A stretch of 48,871 nucleotides of DNA from a virus. The notes beneath the pieces were generated by a model. The model did no database searches and was not told the DNA's origin. It was given only the letters and a program-made list of their open reading frames with translations. A program made the position numbers and the translations under genes. Numbering within the stretch: the stretch's first letter is position 1; the number at the start of each line of letters is the position of its first letter. Below, piece by piece: positions 18,265 through 26,371 of the stretch. Where the stretch lies: IMG/VR virus record IMGVR_UViG_3300042462_000377, positions 1 to 48,871 of that record; one strand, given 5' to 3'.

Positions 18265-18632
18265 TGCTCAAGGCCGGCCACGTATAAGGCCAAAGAAATT
18301 TCAGATCCGGCTTGCGGTAGGTCAGGTGCTAACGGCTTCAAAGCGTAATTGCAAGCAAAGTCAACATTGCTAGGCCAATGATCGCCATTTTCGTCGCAGC
18401 GATCTTCGTCCAGCTCGCCTTCGGGATGCTTAACGTCAACCTGCGCAGCTTTGTGACTAACAGTAAACGCAAAAACGTCGCCTACGTCTTCCGACCATTC
18501 GCCTTCTTGTAAATGGCTTTGAATAATATCCTCGGCTGCCCTATCGCGTTCTTCAGTGGTTGCGTAAAACGTTAGGCCGTCGTAAGGGCAAGAGAGCCCA
18601 AAAATGTGATCCTTGTCTGGAGAGGTTTTCAT
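18255..18632 (-). CDS. Hypothetical acidic protein
   Basis: 125 aa, ATG start. The N-terminal part, HIFGLSCPYDGLTFYATT and EERDRAAEDII, combines a short beta pattern with a helix. The middle is acidic (DEDRCDENGD). No known domain recognised. Its stop codon lies within the promoter block of the ERF gene and its own promoter is the second copy of that block, so it is regulated in parallel with ERF. Confidence 0.6.
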   Translation of the reverse strand: MKTSPDKDHIFGLSCPYDGLTFYATTEERDRAAEDIIQSHLQEGEWSEDVGDVFAFTVSHKAAQVDVKHPEGELDEDRCDENGDHWPSNVDFACNYALKPLAPDLPQAGSEISLALYVAGLEQPG

Positions 18633-18655
18633 GGAAAGAAAAAGTTTTTTCTGTT

Positions 18656-18698
18656 GGACTAAAGGATTGCAGCATAAAGCAGGGCAAGTTAGCCAGGC
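18656..18698 (-). repeat. Duplicated 43-bp promoter block, copy 2
   Basis: 41 of 43 bases match 18222-18264. The -10 on this copy reads TGCTGCAAT (18674-18666) instead of TGCTACAAT. It drives 18255-18632 and contains the stop codon of 18689-19018. Confidence 0.75.
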
Positions 18699-19018
18699 GG
18701 TAACTGGTCAACGGCAGCAGGCAGCCCTTTCGCAAGCTTGCGAAGAACAGTCAGCGGCGTAATTCGCATCGCAAGGCGCATGATCCAGCTTTTTTCAAGC
18801 GTAGATACAATGGCCAGAACCGCAGCAGTAGCGCCATCTTTCATTCCCTGAAGGCATGCTGCCTCAGGGTCTGGCTTTTTGTCATCTAAAAAGCTCCTAA
18901 GCGCGTGATCGAGATTCTCGCTGGCTTCTGGCTGCTGAAAGAAATCAGACATTGAAAAATTTGGATCATTTTTGAAAAGAAAGGCTGCAAGTGCCTTGTC
19001 AGAATTGTCAGTGGTCAT
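18689..19018 (-). CDS. Hypothetical protein
   Basis: 109 aa from the ATG at 19018; an upstream start at 19039 would fall between the promoter and the leader. The N-terminal half is polar and helical (DKALAAFLFKNDPNF, ENLDHALRSFLDD). A moderately hydrophobic segment, GATAAVLAIVSTLEKSWIM (about residues 60-78), could be amphipathic or membrane-associated. No recognised family. Confidence 0.55.
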   Translation of the reverse strand: MTTDNSDKALAAFLFKNDPNFSMSDFFQQPEASENLDHALRSFLDDKKPDPEAACLQGMKDGATAAVLAIVSTLEKSWIMRLAMRITPLTVLRKLAKGLPAAVDQLPPG

Positions 19019-19043
19019 GGCACGTTTTCTGTTGGACACCTAA

Positions 19044-19073
19044 GCATTGCACGTTGGCCCCCCTCTTGTCAAG
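19044..19073 (-). promoter_or_regulatory. Promoter with consensus -35
   Basis: Minus strand TTGACA (19073-19068), an 18-base spacer and CAATGC (19049-19044), 25 bases before the ATG at 19018. This is one of the few places in the window with a full consensus -35. It lies directly after the primase stop. Confidence 0.5.
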
Positions 19074-19077
19074 CCCC

Positions 19078-21525
19078 TTAATCTGGAAAGTTCCCAAGCG
19101 CTACAAAAGTTTGCGTTTTGCCTTTGATCCGCCACTCGCCAAGACCCATCGAAACAAGCTGATCCATTGCAGCCTTGACTTCGGATACCTTCATATCTTT
19201 ACGATACTTAATCGGAACACAGCTTGAAAAGAAGCGTGACGCGGTAACGCCATCGTGCGCTTTTGCAAAGTTATGTATCCTTCTGTTAATATCGAAAGCG
19301 CCATGGCGCTGCATCTGCGATTCTTGCTGCTCCACAATCGCGTAACTTTGTAACAAGTCAACCAAGATCACTGACCTAGCTAAAGTGTTTTTGGAAAGAA
19401 ACAGCTCATCTACACCCTCTTCGCCGGCAGCAACGCGACATAGGTGCATGGCAAGCGCAACTTGCAGAACATAGCCGAGCCTTTTGCCTAGCACAGCTCT
19501 TTGGGATTCGAGCGCTACCATCTTTGACTTGTCGTAAGTGTCGCGTGATAACAGAACAAACAAATCAACCGCTTCCTTTTCAAGTCTTAAAACAAGCGGC
19601 GCTACCTCCATGCAGCGCAAGTAAAAGTTCTCTAGGCATTGCTCAGCCATGTGTACTGCCATCAACTCTTCCGGCGAGCGAAAAAAGTTAGGCTCTACAT
19701 AATCGTCAATCAATGGGACCATCAAACACCGAGCAAACAAGCCAGCATCATCGCCTTCTTCGACCATCTTGCGAAATACGCCAGGCTGAACGCCACCAAG
19801 CAACGCATTCTGGACCCTACCTTCGACCGGCTTTGATCTGCGGCCAACACGAAGCGATGGATCAACAATGCCATCGAATAAGCACAAGAATGTTTCCTTG
19901 CCCTTACCTTTGCCATGCGCCTTGTATTCGTCAAAGTTACCAAGAATAGACTTGATCTCTTCGGAGTAGACAAGCGTTCCCAGGCCAACACTATGATTAT
20001 CACCTAAGATCCTGCCAAACTCTTCGGTCGAAAAGTTTGAAAGACACGTCATAAATGGCCTAGGCTCTTCTGGGCGAACGTTTTTAGCCATGCCGCCATA
20101 CCTAGCGTCATAAGCCGCTTGAGCATTATCGCTAAGGAACGTGTAATGATTGTGTATAGGCTTTAAGCGAGAATGGCAAAGGTGCTTCATTATGGGAGAC
20201 TTGCCACTACCAGATGGACCAGACAAAAGCAACCAAATTATCGGCTCTTTAACAAATAGCCCATCGCCTGCATCGACTCGATGACCTGCCTTAAATACGC
20301 CGGCAGCAGTAGTAAGCACAACGGATACAGCCGTTAGCGGATCGCAAGCAAGGTTAGCCGTTATCGTTTCAACAGATGAACATATCGACCCTGGCAGATA
20401 ATCAGTTAACTTAACTGCCTTGCGCTTATCCGCTATGCCTTGTCTTGCAACAATCGCAGCACTAGCGCCGAGAGCTTCGCTTTCTACTTGCCGGTCGTCT
20501 TCGAGCGAATCCCAAATCCTGCGCACGTCAAACGCCGAAGCATTATGAGCGCTAGCAATATCCGCTACACCGGTCTGAATGTCAGCGCCAGAACCTGGGT
20601 TGGTTTCGTAAAACTCTTGCAAGGCTTTCTTAATTGCGCCATAACTAACGCGATTAAGGTCAGGCAGCTTTGCTCCTGATGCCCCCTTTATCGCAACCGC
20701 TATTAAAGAACTGAGTTGTTCTGGTGGCATATCATCAACGCTTCCGCCGTCTGGCACTTCATAGATTGACTCAGCAGGAATAACCCGTAAGTCAATCTCA
20801 GCTAACTTGGCAGCGGCCAAGAATGATGCAGCCTTCTTTCTGCCAGGCGCATCGTTATCCGCAATGTAATAAACAGTCTTGATACCAACTGTAGCAAGCC
20901 CAGCATATCTAGCCCTGCAACTTGTTTCGTCTCGCTGGTGGCCGGGGTGCGTAATTGCGGCGATTCCATTAGCGCGTAGAATCTCAACACATTTTTCCCC
21001 TTCCACCTCTAGCGCTGACGTACTGCTGCCTGGATCTAGCGATCCATAGAAAGGCCAAGTATCAGGCCCAGACTCTGTATGCCAGCGCCCATTAAAAAAA
21101 AATTGTGCCTGAAAATCCTTCTTTTTTTCGCCTTCATAATCATAGCGAATTGTGCGCAAGTCTTCCCTGTATTGATACGTTGTCGTCAGGCAATTTCCTT
21201 TCTTACCTACTGCCGGCACAGGGACTGTGGCTGGCTGCGGCTGGCAGGCTGGCAGCACATGGCCACTGGCGTTCTCCTGCTCGACGTGGATCACAAATAT
21301 AGCCGCATCACGGCTGTCGTCTCTGGACTCTCCAGTGTAGGCCCATTGGCGGTTGGCAGCGTCGGTCAGTACCTGGCCCCTCCTCAGCCGTTCCGGTGGC
21401 CCCAGGCTCTTGCCGCGATGGCAAACAACCACCTCACCATCTTGCCTGACGCGACAATCTCCGTCCTTTGTTCGACCGCAGATCGGGCAGGGGTTACGCT
21501 CGCTGGACTGGTTCCAACGCTCCAT
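19078..21525 (-). CDS. Primase-helicase (zinc finger, TOPRIM, DUF3987-like ATPase)
   Basis: 815 aa. The N-terminal zinc finger has C13, C16, C24 and C35-H36 (CPIC...DGDC...CHRG). A TOPRIM-like region follows with ALEVEGEKCVEIL (about residue 170), HPGHQRDETS and YYIADNDAPGRKKA (acidic D.D motif, about residue 220). The C-terminal half, from LPGSICSSVETITANLACDP, is a DUF3987-type ATPase with Walker A LLSGPSGSGKSPIMKHL (about residue 432). Such proteins prime and unwind DNA during phage replication. It is the first gene of the leftward cluster. No DNA polymerase is encoded, so it probably loads or serves the host replicase. Confidence 0.85.
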   Translation of the reverse strand: MERWNQSSERNPCPICGRTKDGDCRVRQDGEVVVCHRGKSLGPPERLRRGQVLTDAANRQWAYTGESRDDSRDAAIFVIHVEQENASGHVLPACQPQPATVPVPAVGKKGNCLTTTYQYREDLRTIRYDYEGEKKKDFQAQFFFNGRWHTESGPDTWPFYGSLDPGSSTSALEVEGEKCVEILRANGIAAITHPGHQRDETSCRARYAGLATVGIKTVYYIADNDAPGRKKAASFLAAAKLAEIDLRVIPAESIYEVPDGGSVDDMPPEQLSSLIAVAIKGASGAKLPDLNRVSYGAIKKALQEFYETNPGSGADIQTGVADIASAHNASAFDVRRIWDSLEDDRQVESEALGASAAIVARQGIADKRKAVKLTDYLPGSICSSVETITANLACDPLTAVSVVLTTAAGVFKAGHRVDAGDGLFVKEPIIWLLLSGPSGSGKSPIMKHLCHSRLKPIHNHYTFLSDNAQAAYDARYGGMAKNVRPEEPRPFMTCLSNFSTEEFGRILGDNHSVGLGTLVYSEEIKSILGNFDEYKAHGKGKGKETFLCLFDGIVDPSLRVGRRSKPVEGRVQNALLGGVQPGVFRKMVEEGDDAGLFARCLMVPLIDDYVEPNFFRSPEELMAVHMAEQCLENFYLRCMEVAPLVLRLEKEAVDLFVLLSRDTYDKSKMVALESQRAVLGKRLGYVLQVALAMHLCRVAAGEEGVDELFLSKNTLARSVILVDLLQSYAIVEQQESQMQRHGAFDINRRIHNFAKAHDGVTASRFFSSCVPIKYRKDMKVSEVKAAMDQLVSMGLGEWRIKGKTQTFVALGNFPD

Positions 21526-21552
21526 GCTAAAATTTCCTGGTTAGTGAGTTCT

Positions 21553-21598
21553 AAAGGGGTCGGAATTGCTTGGCGGCGTTCCGACCCCTTTTTTTTTT
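21553..21598 (+). terminator. Strong intrinsic terminator in the divergent gap
   Basis: A perfect 13-bp stem (AAAGGGGTCGGAA with TTCCGACCCCTTT) is followed by a run of ten T on the plus strand. No plus-strand gene lies upstream until 15195. It therefore either blocks rightward or antisense transcripts from entering the 21.7 kb operon or acts as a 5' leader hairpin of the primase transcript. Confidence 0.85.
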
Positions 21599-21683
21599 GC
21601 GCCGCCTTGGTACGGCATGGTTCAGATTATGGCACACTCCCGCGCCAAGCCGTAGAATGGACAAGCATCGTAACAGGAACACC

Positions 21684-21836
21684 ATGATTGGTCGCCTTGC
21701 TGATTGGGACGCCCTTGAAAAAAGCGGCAGAATAATCCCGCCGCCTGGCAGGGATGAGGCAGTATCAGCTACAGTAGCGAGAACGGCAGCCAAAAAGGCA
21801 GCCGAAACAGCAGCCAAACTACCAAAAAGCAAATGA
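21684..21836 (+). CDS. Small basic hypothetical protein
   Basis: 50 aa: MIGRLADWDALEKSGRIIPP followed by an Ala/Lys-rich helical tail (TAAKKAAETAAKLPKSK). It is the first gene of the rightward middle operon and overlaps the next start (ATGA). An in-frame ATG at 21657 is an alternative start. A lysine-rich helix may bind nucleic acid, but this is a guess. Confidence 0.5.
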   Translation: MIGRLADWDALEKSGRIIPPPGRDEAVSATVARTAAKKAAETAAKLPKSK

Positions 21837-22312
21837 GCGATTCTGAGGTCATTGATCAAGAGGTCTGGATCATTCCAGGCGATCCAAGCGACATGGCACC
21901 ATTGCCAGCATTACTAAGGCCGCAACCAGACGACCCTAACTTAATCGCTGTTTACGACCGCAAGCAAAAAGAATTTTCCCCTTTTTCTCTGGCAGGATGG
22001 AAGCACCATCCCTTATACTATTTTCGCACCTTTGAAGAGTGTCGCTCTGCTATGATCGCAAAACGTTCAGAGCTTCTTGAAGAGCTGAACGCACAGTGCC
22101 GCCGGTTGGCGGCATCCATCGAGCACACACGCACCATCCCAACCGCCACTTTCCCAAATGTCCAGCGAGAAGTACGAGAAGAGCGGCAAGGGCAAGAAAA
22201 AGCCCAAGCCGAAAAAGTCCCCGATGCCGGCGAAAAAGTGAAGCCTGCGCTTACTCAGCCGCCATCTCGCAAGACTGGCGGCAAAGTCGATCCCAAAACC
22301 CCCATCGCCTAA
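21833..22312 (+). CDS. Hypothetical protein with charged C-terminus
   Basis: 159 aa. The folded part, up to about residue 100, includes VYDRKQKEFSPFSLAGWKH and YYFRTFEECRSAMIAKRSEL. The C-terminal 50 residues are disordered and Glu/Lys/Pro-rich (EVREERQGQEKAQAEKVPDA). It sits among replication genes. No family recognised. Confidence 0.6.
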   Translation: MSDSEVIDQEVWIIPGDPSDMAPLPALLRPQPDDPNLIAVYDRKQKEFSPFSLAGWKHHPLYYFRTFEECRSAMIAKRSELLEELNAQCRRLAASIEHTRTIPTATFPNVQREVREERQGQEKAQAEKVPDAGEKVKPALTQPPSRKTGGKVDPKTPIA

Positions 22313-22318
22313 TCAATC

Positions 22319-22585
22319 ATGCCCAAAGCACAGATTCGAGACGCGCACTTACCGTCTCCAGAAGTTTGCGACTGGTTGCTTTCCCTTGAGTGGGCGGAAC
22401 CAAATGGCATCCACCTGGAGACGCCTGACTTTGAAGGCATCAGAGAGGACTCCTGTTATGCACGCACCGCGATTGGCGCCGATGAATGTATCGAGCTTCT
22501 GCTACCGGTAGAAGCTCTGGAGTGTCTTGAAAAAGATGCGCAAGCCAGAATAGCGCACGCTCATTTTGAGCTACCATACGGCTAG
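22319..22585 (+). CDS. Small acidic hypothetical protein
   Basis: 88 aa, six bases after the previous stop and followed by a terminator at 22611. Sequence features: PSPEVCDWLLSLEWAEPNG and ADECIELLLPVEALECLEKD. The net charge is strongly negative. Small acidic phage proteins sometimes mimic DNA, but nothing specific supports that here. Confidence 0.55.
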   Translation: MPKAQIRDAHLPSPEVCDWLLSLEWAEPNGIHLETPDFEGIREDSCYARTAIGADECIELLLPVEALECLEKDAQARIAHAHFELPYG

Positions 22586-22610
22586 GGCCAGGCGCTAAGC
22601 AGACACTTTG

Positions 22611-22639
22611 GGGCGGGCTTGACAAGCTCGCCCTTTTTT
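22611..22639 (+). terminator. Intrinsic terminator joined to a promoter
   Basis: The stem GGGCGGGCTT / AAGCTCGCCC (one G-U pair) has a three-base loop and six T. The T run is followed after one base by the extended -10 of the next gene. The same terminator-promoter fusion recurs at 31.2, 31.8, 44.3 and 47.5 kb. Confidence 0.85.
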
Positions 22640-22640
22640 G

Positions 22641-22649
22641 TGCTAAGAT
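22641..22649 (+). promoter_or_regulatory. Extended -10 promoter for the RuvC-like gene
   Basis: TGCTAAGAT begins two bases after the terminator T run, 26 bases before the ATG at 22676. It fits the window-wide TGCTAyRAT pattern. The TTGACA within the terminator hairpin is about 18 bases upstream of the hexamer and could double as a -35. Confidence 0.65.
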
Positions 22650-22675
22650 ACCAAAGTTTAGAACGCGCATCGCCA

Positions 22676-23176
22676 ATGAAGTCCATCCTTTCACTTGACC
22701 TTGGCACCACAACTGGATGGGCATTGCGAAGCCGCGATGGCTCGATTGTTTCAGGCAGTCAATCGTTTAAGCCGCAACGCTTTGAGGGTGGCGGAATGCG
22801 CAACCTTCGCTTTAATCGTTGGCTGTCAGAGATTGCAGTCGAAACTGTAGAAGAACCTCACCCTCCTCTCGGTACTGAATTTATCGAAAAAACTTTAATT
22901 GACGTGATCGTGTTTGAGGAAGTTCGCAGTCACGCTGGCACCGACGCGGCTCAGATATATGGTGGCCTGATGGGTCAAGTTGAGGTACTGGGTGAAACAA
23001 AAAAGATTCCTTACGAAGGCGTGCCAGTTGGCACAATTAAGAAACACGCTACCGGCAAAGGCAACGCTAACAAGCTGATGATGATTACTGCCATGCAAGC
23101 GCTTGGCCATAATCCGGTTGATGATAACGAAGCAGATGCCTTAGCGCTGCTTCGTTGGGCAATCGAGAGGTATTGA
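22676..23176 (+). CDS. RuvC-like Holliday junction resolvase
   Basis: 166 aa from the ATG; an upstream TTG would lie inside the terminator hairpin and is rejected. The RNase H-like core is recognisable: SLDLGTTTGWAL (catalytic D8), IDVIVFEEV (E81 or E82), VPVGTIKKHATGKGNANKLM (typical resolvase loop and lysine helix) and DNEADALALL (D154). It resolves branched DNA made in replication and recombination and fits with ERF and the SF2 helicase. The size is close to that of RuvC (about 170 aa). Confidence 0.85.
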   Translation: MKSILSLDLGTTTGWALRSRDGSIVSGSQSFKPQRFEGGGMRNLRFNRWLSEIAVETVEEPHPPLGTEFIEKTLIDVIVFEEVRSHAGTDAAQIYGGLMGQVEVLGETKKIPYEGVPVGTIKKHATGKGNANKLMMITAMQALGHNPVDDNEADALALLRWAIERY

Positions 23177-23179
23177 GTG

Positions 23180-23350
23180 ATGACTGATTTAGCGCAAATC
23201 GTACAACTGCTTCATCAAATAGTGGACTTGCTTGCTGCTATGCTCACCTTGCTGCAGCATGATGCTGCCCAAGGTAAATCCGATCTCACAAGCGCGGTCA
23301 AGGCTGCAGGAGACGCGGCAATCACTTACAAACTTCTTTTCCCGCACTGA
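23180..23350 (+). CDS. Small helical hypothetical protein
   Basis: 56 aa. The start lies four bases after the RuvC-like stop (TGAGTGATG arrangement). Sequence: IVQLLHQIVDLLAAMLTLLQ, a leucine-rich amphipathic helix, followed by KSDLTSAVKAAGDAAITYKL. It could oligomerise or associate with the membrane. Not recognised. Confidence 0.5.
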   Translation: MTDLAQIVQLLHQIVDLLAAMLTLLQHDAAQGKSDLTSAVKAAGDAAITYKLLFPH

Positions 23351-23353
23351 GCG

Positions 23354-23677
23354 ATGGCCAAGCCACTAACCAAACAGTTTACAAGTCTGCAATTTGTGGT
23401 TCATGCTACAGTTCAAGAGCATTCAGTTGACTTTGTTGCTTACGACATCGAAGGCTTTTTTAATGCGCGTTTAGATGCGCCTGTAATTAACGAGTCAGAG
23501 CCTTATCTTCATGGCACCGTAAAATGGGACGGCTGCAGCAACTGGTACTTCGACGAACAGGACAGAGTGATGCTGCATGGCTGCCAGAGAAGTGACTTAA
23601 CACGTTTTGGTGAAGTGATGGCAGCGTGCTGGGACTGGACGGCTGAGCTTTTGGGGCCAACCTGGCAAGGCTCTTGA
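23354..23677 (+). CDS. Hypothetical protein
   Basis: 107 aa, three bases after the previous stop. Mixed alpha/beta sequence with FVVHATVQEHSVDFVAYDI, EPYLHGTVKWDGCSNWYFDE and WDWTAELLG. No motif points to a function. It belongs to the middle operon. Confidence 0.6.
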   Translation: MAKPLTKQFTSLQFVVHATVQEHSVDFVAYDIEGFFNARLDAPVINESEPYLHGTVKWDGCSNWYFDEQDRVMLHGCQRSDLTRFGEVMAACWDWTAELLGPTWQGS

Positions 23678-23686
23678 CCCATTTTT

Positions 23687-23692
23687 TATACT
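23687..23692 (+). promoter_or_regulatory. -10 promoter element
   Basis: TATACT within a T-rich gap, 31 bases before the ATG at 23724. No good -35 at the expected distance. Confidence 0.4.
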
Positions 23693-23723
23693 TTCTCTTT
23701 TCCGCTCAATTCTGGCCGCAGCC

Positions 23724-24068
23724 ATGACCAATTCACGCCTGACGTTTGGTGAAATGACGATCCTGGGCGAGTTGGCGATCTGGCCGCCAGGCTGCGACCC
23801 AGCCGATCACTTGACCCTGAAAATGGCGCTCGCGCTTGGCCAGCCACCGCATGGGACCGACCAGCTACCGCCACCATTCGCCATCGTGCCGGTACTGCTC
23901 GACGGGCAGGAAATCGGCCAAATGTTAAGAATCCAATACGTTCCTGCCTACGGCCTGCAAGAACTGAAATACGAGTTTCGCTCGACAAGCGGTAGAACGC
24001 GAATTGTTTTCGATGATCGAGACGGAGTGTTAGAACATCTTGAACAGGTGCTACAATTAACGAGTTGA
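23724..24068 (+). CDS. Hypothetical protein
   Basis: 114 aa. Beta-rich with LTFGEMTILGELAIWPPGC, FAIVPVLLDGQEIGQMLRI and a C-terminal helix VLEHLEQVLQLTS. Its GC content is somewhat higher than that of its neighbours. Its last codons contain the -10 element of the next gene. Function unknown. Confidence 0.6.
   Translation: MTNSRLTFGEMTILGELAIWPPGCDPADHLTLKMALALGQPPHGTDQLPPPFAIVPVLLDGQEIGQMLRIQYVPAYGLQELKYEFRSTSGRTRIVFDDRDGVLEHLEQVLQLTS
24049..24057 (+). promoter_or_regulatory. Extended -10 promoter
   Basis: TGCTACAAT at the 3' end of 23724-24068 and 29 bases before the ATG at 24087. It is the exact sequence used on the minus strand before the ERF gene. Confidence 0.55.
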
Positions 24069-24086
24069 CCTTCAACCCAACACGTC

Positions 24087-24479
24087 ATGCAAGCACCAGC
24101 ACCCAACGCAGCACCAGCCAGGCTCACTCCAGAACAGATCCAGCAAGAAACCAGCAGGCTTGCCGCCAGACTGATGTACTTGCAAAATACGGAAAAACAA
24201 ATCGCAGAAGAAGTTAAAAAAATCAAGGCAAAATGCGAAAGGCTGTACTCCGAGAATGCTATCCCTGCGAAAAACGACTTAGAGCTACTGTTTGACGATC
24301 AAAGCGTGCAAAAAGTACGCCTTAGCCGTCAAGAAACTGGCACTTATTTTAAGCCAAATGAAGAATGCAAAGACGAATTTAACAACTTAAAGCGTCAGAT
24401 AGAGGGACTGTTCCTTGATGCCGGCAAGGCAGAAATGGCCGAGAAGGCAAGTACCTGGAAAGCGCAGGTGGTGAAGTGA
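24087..24479 (+). CDS. Coiled-coil hypothetical protein
   Basis: 130 aa. After a Pro/Ala-rich start, residues about 15-55 form a coiled coil (QQETSRLAARLMYLQNTEKQ, KKIKAKCERLYSEN). A short beta segment QSVQKVRLSRQETGTYFKP and a second helix follow. Located just before the SF2 helicase. A nuclease-inhibitor or helicase-partner role is possible but unsupported. Confidence 0.6.
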   Translation: MQAPAPNAAPARLTPEQIQQETSRLAARLMYLQNTEKQIAEEVKKIKAKCERLYSENAIPAKNDLELLFDDQSVQKVRLSRQETGTYFKPNEECKDEFNNLKRQIEGLFLDAGKAEMAEKASTWKAQVVK

Positions 24480-24673
24480 GTAACACTATTGGTACAAAGT
24501 TGGTCAACGGCCTAACGCCAGCCATCGAAAACGAAACAATCGAAGTCTCTACGGATGACATTGAACAGTTTATGTTACGCCACTTTGCTAAGGGTGGCTG
24601 GGATGTTGACTTCAAGTGGCCGCCAGGGCAATGGCCTAAAATGATCGTACACCGGAGGAGGGAAGTGCAATGA
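24476..24673 (+). CDS. Small hypothetical protein before the helicase
   Basis: 65 aa, GTG start overlapping the previous stop (GTGA). It contains IEVSTDDIEQFMLRHFAKGG and WPPGQWPKMIVHRRREVQ. Ends seven bases before the helicase start with an AGGAGG sequence near its 3' end (24655-24660), which may serve as the helicase ribosome binding site. Confidence 0.55.
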   Translation: MSNTIGTKLVNGLTPAIENETIEVSTDDIEQFMLRHFAKGGWDVDFKWPPGQWPKMIVHRRREVQ

Positions 24674-24679
24674 ACGCCA

Positions 24680-26086
24680 ATGTTTGACCTTAGGGGATAC
24701 CAAAACCCGTTAGTGCGCGAAACTATCGCGCACATGAACGAGGGCGGGGCGCCTTGTTTGGTGTCCCCTACTGGCAGCGGCAAAACAGTAATGATGGCCG
24801 AAATCGCACGGCTTTACCGTTCATGGGGTTATCAAGTTGTGCTAGCTGCGCATCGCAATGAGATAATTAAACAGCTTGCCAAGTCATGCCGCAGTCACTG
24901 TAACGAGTCGGTCGGCTTCTACACTGCTAAGCGTGCAACAGAAGACAAAGGCATCATGGTGACGATGATGCCAACACTTGCCAGAAGACGTGATGCAATC
25001 TCCACCTTTCGTGGCAGGGTGTTTCTGCTGGACGAAGCGCATCATATTCAAGCGAAGACATACCAAGAGATCATTCGTGCAATGCAGCCGGTATTCTTTG
25101 CCGGTGCAAGCGCTACGCCGATTACTCCCACTGGTGCCGGCCTTGGCAAGTTTGGTATCACCAAGCTAATCCTTGGCCCACAACCCAAGCAGCTAATGGA
25201 CGAGGGTTCATTGTGCAGATACAAGATGTTTGGTGGTGATACTGCTGTAGTCGATACAGAAGGTGTCACCATAAGAGGCGGAGACTTCAAGAAAGAAGAG
25301 ATTGAAGAGCGCATAGTTAATGTGCAAGGCGATTTCCTGCGCGATCTGCTGCACTTTAATCCAGACTTGCAGCCTACAATTACAGTTACCGTCAGCGTAG
25401 AACACGCACACAAAATAGCCGCTGAGTACAACGCGCAAGGTGTTAGCGCTGAAGTTATTATCGGCACTACTTCAGAGCGTGATAGGGACTGTGCCTTTGA
25501 GCGCTTTACTGCCGGCAAGTTACAGGTAATTGTATCAGTCGCCTTGATTGATGAAGGCTTAGACTTGCCGGCAGCAACGTGCCTGCAACTAATCAGGCCA
25601 ACACGCTCTTTACGTTTGTGGAAACAGTTAATTGGCAGAGTATTGCGCACTGATCCATCTAATCCAGATAAGATAGCGCTGATTATTGACCATGGCAACT
25701 GCTGGGAGCGCTTACCATTGCCCCATGAACCTATCGACTGGACGCTAGAAGGCAAGGTTAAGTTTAAGAAGACTAAGTTTCACCTTAACGAAAACAAACA
25801 AGTAGTTGAAAAACCAGAAAAACAAGAGCGAGTTACGCTAGCCAAAGGTGACAGGAGAGAGTTGAAAGAGTTGTCCATTGAAGAGATATACGCAGAAAGA
25901 ATCAAAAAGCGTGTTAAAGGTGCCAATCGTAATTTGCACCTTGTCGAGCGCAAAGGTTGGAGTCCAGTCATCCTTAACGCATTCGCCAGCTCCCCAGAGG
26001 GGCTTAGCAACGATCAGCGCCGCCGCATCGAGCGTGCCATGGGCTTGCCTTGTGGCCACTGCGGCGAAGCGGAGCTATGTTACTAA
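24680..26086 (+). CDS. SF2 DNA helicase (DEAH-type, RecQ/SSL2-like)
   Basis: 468 aa. Helicase motifs in order: LRGYQNPLV (Q-like), VSPTGSGKTVMMAE (motif I, about residue 30), VVLAAHRNEII (Ia), VFLLDEAHHI (motif II, DEAH, about residue 115), FAGASATPITP (III), VIVSVALIDEGLDLP (V) and LWKQLIGRVLRTDP (VI, with both arginine fingers). The C-terminus ends in CGHCGEAELCY, a possible single zinc knuckle. It unwinds or remodels DNA during replication or recombination. Confidence 0.9.
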   Translation: MFDLRGYQNPLVRETIAHMNEGGAPCLVSPTGSGKTVMMAEIARLYRSWGYQVVLAAHRNEIIKQLAKSCRSHCNESVGFYTAKRATEDKGIMVTMMPTLARRRDAISTFRGRVFLLDEAHHIQAKTYQEIIRAMQPVFFAGASATPITPTGAGLGKFGITKLILGPQPKQLMDEGSLCRYKMFGGDTAVVDTEGVTIRGGDFKKEEIEERIVNVQGDFLRDLLHFNPDLQPTITVTVSVEHAHKIAAEYNAQGVSAEVIIGTTSERDRDCAFERFTAGKLQVIVSVALIDEGLDLPAATCLQLIRPTRSLRLWKQLIGRVLRTDPSNPDKIALIIDHGNCWERLPLPHEPIDWTLEGKVKFKKTKFHLNENKQVVEKPEKQERVTLAKGDRRELKELSIEEIYAERIKKRVKGANRNLHLVERKGWSPVILNAFASSPEGLSNDQRRRIERAMGLPCGHCGEAELCY

Positions 26087-26138
26087 ATGTTAAGAGATCA
26101 ACACGCCGCCCAGCAAGGGTCAGCTAACACGCTATGCT
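26080..26138 (+). promoter_or_regulatory. Accessory promoter module 1
   Basis: TTACTAAATGTTAAG begins in the helicase stop codon. The -10 TATGCT (26133-26138) follows 44 bases after GTTAAG and is preceded by CGC rather than TGC. Downstream comes TTACATTGTTCAACC, shared with modules 2-5. The inverted repeat between the two parts is weak in this copy. Confidence 0.6.
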
Positions 26139-26174
26139 TACATTGTTCAACCAACAACCAATTACGAACCGCTC

Positions 26175-26333
26175 ATGGACCTGCAAACCCTTCACGACAC
26201 TGTTGGAGCTTTAGCCGATTTAGTAGTCATTTTTGAACTTAGCATGATTGCAATTATTTCTCTTCTTTCTGCGGCAGGCATTGCCAAAGTTCAAGTTGAC
26301 TTTGACTTTGACTCTGGCAAGAATCAGGACTGA
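26175..26333 (+). CDS. Small membrane protein
   Basis: 52 aa with one transmembrane helix, LSMIAIISLLSAAGIA (about residues 22-37), and a C-terminal acidic patch VDFDFDSG. The start is 37 bases after a strong -10 and lacks a Shine-Dalgarno sequence. It is the first of several tiny membrane proteins in the next 2 kb. Function unknown. Confidence 0.6.
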   Translation: MDLQTLHDTVGALADLVVIFELSMIAIISLLSAAGIAKVQVDFDFDSGKNQD

Positions 26334-26371
26334 AACCTAATTACACCAACCATCCCTTTACCAACCGCCCC

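Noticed and set aside
21079-21687. A 202-codon plus-strand frame opposite the primase gene.
   Set aside because: It is antisense to a clear zinc finger and TOPRIM region and runs through the terminator.
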